Notes under the pieces: generated by a model | Told to the model about the DNA's origin: nothing | Databases searched by the model: none | What the model saw: only the letters and a program-made list of their open reading frames with translations | Program-made: the position numbers and the translations under genes | In this document: piece by piece, positions 53,731-61,268 of the stretch | How positions within the stretch are numbered: position 1 is the stretch's first letter | Layout of the letters: each line of letters begins with the position of its first letter | NCBI GenBank assembly: GCA_051872335.1 | Contig: JBJEDT010000025.1 | Location: 62,001 to 126,000 of the forward strand | Source: SUG2458 sp051872335 | GTDB lineage: Bacteria; Bacillota_I; Bacilli_A; RFN20; CAG-826 | Length of the DNA: 64,000 bases | Direction: 5' to 3'

Positions 53731-55683
53731 ATGGAAAATTATGTCTTTGATTATAGTGTTTGTTCTTTATTTTATTTAGGAATATTACTATACTTCTTTA
53801 TTCGCCAAAAGCATTTGCTTACTATTCGTACTCGTATCTATAAGGTAGCATTAATTCTAACTTTAGCTAGTGTCATCTTAGATATTACTGCCGCTATTAC
53901 AGATATCTATTCTATTCATATACCAATAATATTGTTAAAAATAATTAATTCTATATTCCTTATGTCATCTGGTTTTATTCCTTTGATATTTTTAATATAT
54001 ATCTTAGCTTTATGTAAATATGAAACTGGTAAAACCTTATTTAATAAAAGATTATATATCTTTTCACCACTTATTGTTTTATTAGTCATTGTCATTATTC
54101 CTTTCTTCAACACTCGTGTTGGAGCATACTATATTGATCCAGAGACTCATAGATATTATGCAGGAACTTTGCATCTTCTTTTATACATAATTGCAGGTAT
54201 TTATTTTACAGCTGGAACAATTTTAATCCTTACATGTCCTAGTTTAAAAAAACGTATTAAAGTTTCTGTTTTAAGTTTTGTTGTTTTAGTTGTTGCAGCT
54301 ATGGTAATTCAAATCTTTATGCCTAGATATTTACTTAATGAAACAGCTAACTGTTTAGCAATGATTATTATTTATTATGAAATTGAACAACCTATTATTT
54401 ATATTGATAAACGTGTTGAAGCTTTCAATGAATTAGGTTTTGATGAATACACATTTGAACAATTTAATAATAAAGAAGATTTCTCTACTATCTTTATTCA
54501 TCTTGGTTCATATTCTTTAATCGAAGAAAAATATGGAGAAAAAGAAGCAAGTGCTATTGCAAGAGATTTATTTAAAAAACTCAAAGCAAATTTTAAATAT
54601 GGAACTATCTTTTATTGTCGTAATGATACATTCTGTATTATTATGAAAAACACTAATTTTATCGAACAAAGTCTAGAAAAATTCTATGAAGACTTTTCTA
54701 AGCAATACATTATTAAGCATATTCATGTAAGTACTAATATTAAAATTGCTTGTATTAATTCCACTGTTAAATTTGAAGTTTATGACCAATTCCATGATAT
54801 TTGTGATAGAGTTTATCATATCTTCAAATATGAAAATTATGAGAAAAATATTTTACTTGTTGATGAAGAATTCATCAATGCAACTTATAAAGTAAATCAA
54901 TATGAAGAAGCTTTATTAGAAGCAATAAAACTTAATTCTATTGAAGTATATTATCAACCAATAATTTCTTCTATTAATCAAAAAGTTTCTTCCGTTGAAG
55001 CTTTAGCAAGATTAAAAGATCCTCTCCTTGGAGATATACCACCTGCAATTTTTATTCCAATTGCTGAAGAGAATGGATTAATTACAATTCTAGGTGAACA
55101 AATATACACAAAAGTCATTGAATTTATCGCTAAAGGTTCATTACAAAAATACGGTGTCAATTTAGTTTCTATTAACTTTTCTTTATCACAATGTTTAGAA
55201 AGTAATGTCGCTTCAAAATTTTTAAAAATTGCAAAAGAACATCATGTTGATCCTTCAATGATTACATTTGAAATAACGGAAAAAGAAACAAGAAAAACGA
55301 TGAGCAACTTCCCAAAAACAATAAATGAATTTGTTGATAATGGTTTCAAAGTAGCTCTCGATGACTTAGGTTCTGGTTATTCAAATTTTACATTCTTACA
55401 AACACTTCCATTTTCTACTATTAAGATAGACTCACAAATGCTTAACCAAGCTATGAAAAATAAGAAGAATAAGCAAAGATTCATTAATATTATTGAATTT
55501 GCAAAAAATATAAATATTAATTGTATTTGTGAAGACGTTGAAAACGAAGAGCAAGCATCCTTCTTAGAAGAATTAGGAATTAAAAACCATCAAGGTTTCC
55601 TATATAGTCATGCTTTAGAAGAAAATGAATTATTAAATTACATTAAACAATGCAATGGAGCTAGTAAACCAAATAAGAAATGA
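53731..55683 (+). CDS. 7TM EAL-domain c-di-GMP phosphodiesterase with degenerate GGDEF
   Basis: The 650-residue protein has seven or so transmembrane helices over about 10-220. A degenerate GGDEF domain (signature RNDTF) and a C-terminal EAL domain follow. The EAL has VEALARLKDP, VSINFSLSQ, FEITEKE, LDDLGSGYSN, IKIDSQ, CEDVENEE and HQGFLYSHA. All metal ligands and the catalytic lysine and glutamates appear present, so it is likely active. The N-terminal bundle resembles membrane sensor inputs. AAGGAGATACAAAT precedes the ATG. The stop is TGA, evidence for the standard code. Confidence 0.87.
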   Translation: MENYVFDYSVCSLFYLGILLYFFIRQKHLLTIRTRIYKVALILTLASVILDITAAITDIYSIHIPIILLKIINSIFLMSSGFIPLIFLIYILALCKYETGKTLFNKRLYIFSPLIVLLVIVIIPFFNTRVGAYYIDPETHRYYAGTLHLLLYIIAGIYFTAGTILILTCPSLKKRIKVSVLSFVVLVVAAMVIQIFMPRYLLNETANCLAMIIIYYEIEQPIIYIDKRVEAFNELGFDEYTFEQFNNKEDFSTIFIHLGSYSLIEEKYGEKEASAIARDLFKKLKANFKYGTIFYCRNDTFCIIMKNTNFIEQSLEKFYEDFSKQYIIKHIHVSTNIKIACINSTVKFEVYDQFHDICDRVYHIFKYENYEKNILLVDEEFINATYKVNQYEEALLEAIKLNSIEVYYQPIISSINQKVSSVEALARLKDPLLGDIPPAIFIPIAEENGLITILGEQIYTKVIEFIAKGSLQKYGVNLVSINFSLSQCLESNVASKFLKIAKEHHVDPSMITFEITEKETRKTMSNFPKTINEFVDNGFKVALDDLGSGYSNFTFLQTLPFSTIKIDSQMLNQAMKNKKNKQRFINIIEFAKNININCICEDVENEEQASFLEELGIKNHQGFLYSHALEENELLNYIKQCNGASKPNKK

Positions 55684-55693
55684 TAATAATTAA

Positions 55694-55726
55694 AATTGGA
55701 TAAGATAGAACTTATCCAATTTTTTA
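55694..55726 (+). terminator. intrinsic terminator of the 7TM-EAL gene
   Basis: AATTGGATAAG and CTTATCCAATT pair around ATAGAA, followed by TTTTTTATTT. It also overlaps the 3' end of the convergent helicase gene. Confidence 0.88.
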
Positions 55727-58700
55727 TTTGCTTTTATAATAATCGATTAATTTATTAACTATATCTTGTTTATTTCTCCAGTATAGTGCACCAAATAATC
55801 TATAAATAGTCCAACCTTTACTTTCAAGGAAACGTCTTCTATGAATTACTCTTTCACGAACATTAGGAAATCGCTTAAAGGAATCATCAAATTCGACACC
55901 TAGAATATATTTATTGTCTTTCTTGATAGCAAAATCAATATAGTATTTACCAACACCAACATTAAGTTCGCATTCTATTCCTTCTTTTTCTAATGTTTCT
56001 TTTAAATCAATAGCTGTTTTGTTAAATGGGACATCTAATTCATGTTTATCACCTAATGAATTTAAAATTGATTTAGCAAGAACTTTGTCTTTAGATGAAA
56101 TAGCTTCACAGTATTGAAGATACTTCTTTAAGATTTTTGGTCCTTGGTTTTTTAAATCTTCTACTTGTAGTTCATTAGAAGATAATGATTTAACAATATA
56201 AATTTTGCGTTTTGCTCTTGTAATAGCAACGTTTAATCTATTTTCGCCTCCACTTTGATTTAACCAACCATAGTTTCTTATTAAACGACCGGATTTATCT
56301 TTAGCGTAACCAATTGAGAAGATAATAATATCTCTTTCATCACCTTGTACATTTTCAATGTTTTTTATAAATAAAGAATGATCTTCACCTTTATCTACTC
56401 GAGCATATTCTTGAACTACTAAATTATTGAGTGTTGAATCTTCAAGACAACGATCATCAAGCATGTCTACTATTAAATCTTTTTGAGAAGCATTGAAAGT
56501 AATAACACCTATTGTTTCATTGTTTTTTCTATTTTTTAAAATATCTTCTATTAAATCAACGACTTTATTTGCTTCTTCTTTATTTGTTCTATTTTCCCAA
56601 ATACCATTTTCAATATCAATAATTTGAATTGGTGGTTCAACACATTCAACTGTATTAGGAGCAATATTTAATTTTCCTTCATAAAAAGCAAAGTTAGAAA
56701 AATCAATTAGTTCGCTATACAAAGAACGATAATGGAAATTTAACATTGTTTGAGGATACTTAAATCTAGATAAATCTAATAAACTTTCTTCATCTAGAGA
56801 AACTGGTAAATCCTCTTCTTCATCATCTAAATCATCATCTACTTTACTAAAGCCTAAGGAAGAAGGACGAAGTTGTTTGTTATCTCCTGCAATAATTACA
56901 TTAACACCTCTATAAATTGAAGGTATGCCTTTTTCAACATATAATTGAGATGCTTCATCAAAAATAACATAATCAAATAAACCAGCTTTTAATGGAAGAG
57001 TTTCTGAAACAACCTCTGGAGTCATTAACCATATACGAATGTTAGAAAATAATTCAAATTCATATTTATCAATAAACTTTTTAATTAAAGGCTTTTTAAT
57101 AGAATCAGAATAATGTTTTGCTTCGTTATATTTTATGTCATAACAACTATTAAATTCATGTGCTTTATTCATGAAATCTTTAAATTTATTCTTACCCATA
57201 TTTTGTTTTTCACGGTCATATACATTAACATTAGCTACTAAATCACGATAATTGTTCATTAATGAATATGCATATGTATTTGTTTGTTCGTAATTATCAA
57301 TAAATGAGTAACATAAATAATCAAAGTAACGTCTGTTTGCTTCACTAAATGGAATAGTTTCATCTTGAGAAATTTTATAAACCATCTTACCATATGCAAT
57401 CATTTCTTTGCTAAATGTAGCAATCGTCGAATATGATAAAGCAATGTTACGATAGCGAGGTAAGCCTTCTAATATAGAATCAACTTCTTTTATTAAGTCT
57501 TGGTATAACCATGCATTAATAAAGAAAGGTTTAATTTTTTTATTAAATAATTTTTTAGCTTTTTTGTTTGCTAAAAACTTTTTAAAACATTTAGAAGTAG
57601 TAACAATTTCATATTGCTTTTTAAACTCTAAAAGTGAAGTATTTAGTGAAACAATTTGATCCATTGAAAGATCTTTGTTTATTGTTTTAAACCATTTTGA
57701 GTTTGCATTATTTGTAATGTATTCAATTAAAACATCTACGTTATTTTGGCGAGTAAATGTAGAGAATAATTCGTAATACTTATCAAATTCTAAAGATTCT
57801 AATTTTTCATCTTTATAACGAGAATATTTTAAATATCTTTCAAACATTTTATCAGGATCACTTGTAAAATAGTTACCCGATGCTTTTTCAAAAACATCAC
57901 ACATATCAATACTTTGTGCCATCATTTTATTATTCAATAAAGCATCTTTGATATCACATGATTGATTTAAGTAATACTGAATTTTGTTTGATAAACTGTC
58001 ATATGTATTCGTGGAAAAATTAACAGCATCTTTTGCTAAAATTGCTTTGCTAACTTGTTTATAAAAATCATCTTTATCTTGCAAGTCACTTAATAAAATT
58101 GCGTGATGTGATAATTCACCTAAACGAGAATAAATAACATCGAGAGCTGCCTTTTTTTGTGATACAACTAATACATTTTTCCCTTTAGTAACGACATCTG
58201 TAATAATACTAGTTATGGTTTGAGATTTACCAGTGCCTGGAGGGCCCTGAATGACCATCCTATCACTTTTAGACACTTCCGATAAAACACCTTCTTGAGA
58301 GAAATCAAGAGAATTTATATAGCAATGATCATCTTCATTAAAATCAATGTTCTCAACATAACTATTTTTAGTATCGATAACATCAACAGCATCCGTATCT
58401 ATTAATAAATCGAAAACATTAGTTGTTACACTTTGATTTTCAATTAACTTCTTAATATCGGATTCAATTGCACTTGAAAAAGGTGGGAAGTTGCCTAACA
58501 ATGCATTATTACAAATTGTAAAACGATCAGTTAGTTTTGTGTTTGCAACTTCATTAGTCATATTTTCAAATGGTGAGAAAATATCCATAAATGGATCTAG
58601 TTTTAATCCAGCTTGTTCATAGAATTTCATTATTTGGAAGCAAATATTGCTTTCTAATTTTTCTACACTCATTTCTGGAATATCAACAGACAATCCATTA

Positions 58701-59434
58701 AACTTTATAAAAGCTAAAAATAAATTACTATTGAATTGAATTTCTCTACTAGTATCTAACGTAAGTTCAATTTTTTTATAAGTCTCTTTAATTTTTACTG
58801 GAAAAAGCATTAATGGTGCTCTAACAATAAAATCTTCTTTAATATTTTTTCCTTCAACAAAAGGATAACCAATAAACATATCGTGAGTACCAGACTCTTT
58901 TTCTTGTCTACTTGTTTCTCTTATAAGATTTCTTAATCGTCTAATTTTATCTCTATTTATTTTATCTTGTTTATTTGTAAAGGATACTAAATCAATCTTT
59001 TTTGTCGTACCCTTAGATGATAATAAATCAGGAACTAGAATTCTATCATCAGCTTCATATAAATCAAAAGCATATTTATTCTTAATTTTTAAAGTACATA
59101 ATAAACGATTACGCCTATTTAGATTTATTAAACGTGCTTCATATTTTTTTAATATATTAATTTCGCTTTCATTTAAAGATATACAATCAACCTTACGGCC
59201 ATTTATCTCATCTAAGACTTTCATAAAAGCATCACCATATTTTTCCATGAACTCATTTCCAAGTCCTGGAATATATGCTAATTCTTTTTTATAACGAGGT
59301 TTTCTTTTATATAAATTATCTAAAGCTTCATCACTACAAACTAATACATCTTTACCAGTTTGATTCTTTTCATGGATTCTAATTTTCTCTCTAGCAATTG
59401 ATAATTTTGTATAATCTTTATCTCCACGATTCAT
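55724..59434 (-). CDS. DUF4011-like SF1 helicase with C-terminal Vsr/MTES_1575-like nuclease
   Basis: The start is ATG 59434 with AGGAG nine bases upstream; ATG 59440 and TTG 59443 are less likely. The 1236-residue product has ARLINLNRRNRLLCTLKI near 90, which resembles DUF4011. The SF1 helicase core follows, with Walker A QGPPGTGKSQTIT at about 398-410, DYVIFDEASQLYVEKG, VIIAGDNKQLRPSS, and VQGDERDIIIFSIGYAKD. GENRLNVAITRAKRKIYIV completes it. The C-terminal YYIDFAIKKDNKYILGVEFDD and RVIHRRRFLESKGWTIYRL match the Vsr/MTES_1575 nuclease fold. This domain order recalls the Hhe-type single-gene defence proteins. A defence role is likely but unproven here. Confidence 0.8.
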   Translation of the reverse strand: MNRGDKDYTKLSIAREKIRIHEKNQTGKDVLVCSDEALDNLYKRKPRYKKELAYIPGLGNEFMEKYGDAFMKVLDEINGRKVDCISLNESEINILKKYEARLINLNRRNRLLCTLKIKNKYAFDLYEADDRILVPDLLSSKGTTKKIDLVSFTNKQDKINRDKIRRLRNLIRETSRQEKESGTHDMFIGYPFVEGKNIKEDFIVRAPLMLFPVKIKETYKKIELTLDTSREIQFNSNLFLAFIKFNGLSVDIPEMSVEKLESNICFQIMKFYEQAGLKLDPFMDIFSPFENMTNEVANTKLTDRFTICNNALLGNFPPFSSAIESDIKKLIENQSVTTNVFDLLIDTDAVDVIDTKNSYVENIDFNEDDHCYINSLDFSQEGVLSEVSKSDRMVIQGPPGTGKSQTITSIITDVVTKGKNVLVVSQKKAALDVIYSRLGELSHHAILLSDLQDKDDFYKQVSKAILAKDAVNFSTNTYDSLSNKIQYYLNQSCDIKDALLNNKMMAQSIDMCDVFEKASGNYFTSDPDKMFERYLKYSRYKDEKLESLEFDKYYELFSTFTRQNNVDVLIEYITNNANSKWFKTINKDLSMDQIVSLNTSLLEFKKQYEIVTTSKCFKKFLANKKAKKLFNKKIKPFFINAWLYQDLIKEVDSILEGLPRYRNIALSYSTIATFSKEMIAYGKMVYKISQDETIPFSEANRRYFDYLCYSFIDNYEQTNTYAYSLMNNYRDLVANVNVYDREKQNMGKNKFKDFMNKAHEFNSCYDIKYNEAKHYSDSIKKPLIKKFIDKYEFELFSNIRIWLMTPEVVSETLPLKAGLFDYVIFDEASQLYVEKGIPSIYRGVNVIIAGDNKQLRPSSLGFSKVDDDLDDEEEDLPVSLDEESLLDLSRFKYPQTMLNFHYRSLYSELIDFSNFAFYEGKLNIAPNTVECVEPPIQIIDIENGIWENRTNKEEANKVVDLIEDILKNRKNNETIGVITFNASQKDLIVDMLDDRCLEDSTLNNLVVQEYARVDKGEDHSLFIKNIENVQGDERDIIIFSIGYAKDKSGRLIRNYGWLNQSGGENRLNVAITRAKRKIYIVKSLSSNELQVEDLKNQGPKILKKYLQYCEAISSKDKVLAKSILNSLGDKHELDVPFNKTAIDLKETLEKEGIECELNVGVGKYYIDFAIKKDNKYILGVEFDDSFKRFPNVRERVIHRRRFLESKGWTIYRLFGALYWRNKQDIVNKLIDYYKSK

Positions 59435-59486
59435 GTACATCAACTCCTACTTTTATATTTTAGCATTATATAATGAATATTTAAAG

Positions 59487-59514
59487 AAAATGTTCACAAA
59501 ATTGTGAACATTTT
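59487..59514 (-). terminator. AT-rich palindrome between the oxidoreductase-like and helicase genes
   Basis: AAAATGTTCACAA (59487-59499) and TTGTGAACATTTT (59502-59514) are perfect 13-bp arms around two bases. On the minus strand TTTTCTTT follows, so it could end the upstream transcript. The almost absent spacer also suits an operator. Confidence 0.6.
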
Positions 59515-59546
59515 TACATTTAAATATTAATATTATTTTTCTAAAA

Positions 59547-60455
59547 TTACAATTTCTTAATTTTTAAAATATGCTCATGCATTTTCCTAATATTCTCATA
59601 ATCAATTCGTCCATCGAATTGTTTAAAATAACTTATATAATATGCAAGATTTCTATCTAATTGATTATTATAACTAATTTTTTCTTTTAGATTTATTGTA
59701 GTTTCTCGACTAGAATGACAGACAGCAACAGTATTTTTTTCAAAGTCAAACTTTGTCGATTTAAAATTTGATCCTTGTGTCCAGTCATAATCAATGAAAA
59801 CATCGACTCCATCAACATACAAAATTAGATTTGTGCGGATATCTATTTTTGTTAATGAATCTTTTTTTACTTTCTTTTCTACTAACATAATTTTCTTTAA
59901 GGGTAAAAATAGACTTAAAGTTGTAAATGTTTCAAAAGCGTTTTCTAAAAAGCAGCCTGAAGAATTAAGCATTCTTTTATCAACTAATTTTGTATTATTA
60001 CAAAAATCACCATACACAGTAAAATGGATTGATTTTAATTTACCGAATGTAGCATATTTATCTTTAACATCTAAAACATCTTCAAACAAAGAAGAACACA
60101 TTATCGAATCAAATAATATGGCTTTACTCTTCGCAATTTTCAATAATTCATCAACTTGCAAAATTGATAAAGAAATAGGTGCTTCTACAATAACATTAAC
60201 TCCCATCTCAAGACAAGATTTTGCTATCTCATAATGAGTAGAAGAAGGAGTAGCGATTATTACATAATCAAGGTGTTCATTAATAATCATTTCTTTGTAG
60301 TCATTATAGAAAGGATAATTAGAATACATTTTTAAAGAAGATGGGGTGTTAATAATATCGCATACTGATGCAATTTCAAGCATCAAGGAATACGAAAAAC
60401 CCATCTTATAGTATTTAGTAACATCTCCTAATCCAATAAGACCTACTTTTTTCAT
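59547..60455 (-). CDS. Gfo/Idh/MocA-family oxidoreductase-like protein
   Basis: The 302-residue protein starts with a Rossmann fold, KKVGLIGLGDVTKYYK, and has VIIATPSSTHYEIAKSCLEMGVNVIVEAPISL. In most family members the last motif is EKP, with Lys in the active site; here it is EAP, so Lys is Ala. The C-terminal half (about 120-300) would be the substrate-binding alpha/beta domain but is short and weakly matched. It may bind NAD(P) without redox chemistry. It is 5 bp downstream of the lipoprotein gene. Confidence 0.78.
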   Translation of the reverse strand: MKKVGLIGLGDVTKYYKMGFSYSLMLEIASVCDIINTPSSLKMYSNYPFYNDYKEMIINEHLDYVIIATPSSTHYEIAKSCLEMGVNVIVEAPISLSILQVDELLKIAKSKAILFDSIMCSSLFEDVLDVKDKYATFGKLKSIHFTVYGDFCNNTKLVDKRMLNSSGCFLENAFETFTTLSLFLPLKKIMLVEKKVKKDSLTKIDIRTNLILYVDGVDVFIDYDWTQGSNFKSTKFDFEKNTVAVCHSSRETTINLKEKISYNNQLDRNLAYYISYFKQFDGRIDYENIRKMHEHILKIKKL

Positions 60456-60460
60456 AAAAA

Positions 60461-61255
60461 TTATTTATCTTTCTTTTCTTCTTCCTTTTTAACTAATTTT
60501 TTAGCTTTAACTTTTTTATTAATGAAAATACCTAAGAATACACATCCAGTAATTGCACCAGGTACAATTAATAGTGGAATGATATAAATAATTGCTTTAC
60601 CTGTAAAGACAAAGACATTACCGACATATTCCCAATATTCTGAACCAAATGAAGTCTTTATTTCTTTATTATATGAAACATTAACAATTGAATAATCGAG
60701 TAAATTGTCATAATAAGCTTGTTGTTTATTTAATGAAGATAATTCACTATTAATTTCATCAAGTTCTTTTCTAATCATAATGATATCACTAGTAGTAATA
60801 GAAGGATCAGCTAGTAAAGTCATATAACTATCTCTAGTTGCTTCTAAAACTTCAATTCGAGCTTCAACGTCAGAATAAGAAGATGTAATATCATATGAAT
60901 TTACATTCTTAGATGAAATAGCATCCCCATTAGTATCAATGTAAGCAAGTAATGTATCTAACTTTTCAGTAGGAACACGATATGTATAATAGCATGAATC
61001 ATCACTATCACGACTATTTTCAACGTATCCACCTAATGTTGATACTTCTTTACCAATATTTGATTTAATTTCAGAATAATCAGTAGAACTGATTGAATAA
61101 TTTACAACGTAATAAACTTTTCTAGTGGTTTCAATAACTACGCCATTTTCGATAGAATCTCCACCTGGAAGTGCTTCAACATCACTTGATGAACCACATG
61201 AGCTAAGAGCTACTAAACTCAATAGTCCCATTAAAACTTTAATTGATTTTTTCAT
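60461..61255 (-). CDS. DUF4349-family membrane lipoprotein
   Basis: The 264-residue protein has a lipoprotein signal peptide, KKSIKVLMGLLSLVALSSCGSS, with Cys near 20 as lipidation site. The DUF4349 body contains VYYVVNYSISSTDYSEIKS, LGGYVENSRDSDDSCYYTYRVP and a long coiled coil at about 145-190. A hydrophobic helix at about 215-240 is followed by a Lys-rich end that should be cytosolic. DUF4349 proteins are widespread in Firmicutes with unknown function. AGGAGG lies before the ATG, and addA ends 13 bp upstream, so these are co-transcribed. Confidence 0.88.
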   Translation of the reverse strand: MKKSIKVLMGLLSLVALSSCGSSSDVEALPGGDSIENGVVIETTRKVYYVVNYSISSTDYSEIKSNIGKEVSTLGGYVENSRDSDDSCYYTYRVPTEKLDTLLAYIDTNGDAISSKNVNSYDITSSYSDVEARIEVLEATRDSYMTLLADPSITTSDIIMIRKELDEINSELSSLNKQQAYYDNLLDYSIVNVSYNKEIKTSFGSEYWEYVGNVFVFTGKAIIYIIPLLIVPGAITGCVFLGIFINKKVKAKKLVKKEEEKKDK

Positions 61256-61268
61256 AATTATCCTCCTA

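Noticed and set aside
59487..59514. Rex box between the oxidoreductase-like and helicase genes
   Set aside because: The half sites are in the reverse order (TTCACAA then TTGTGAA), not as in Rex operators.
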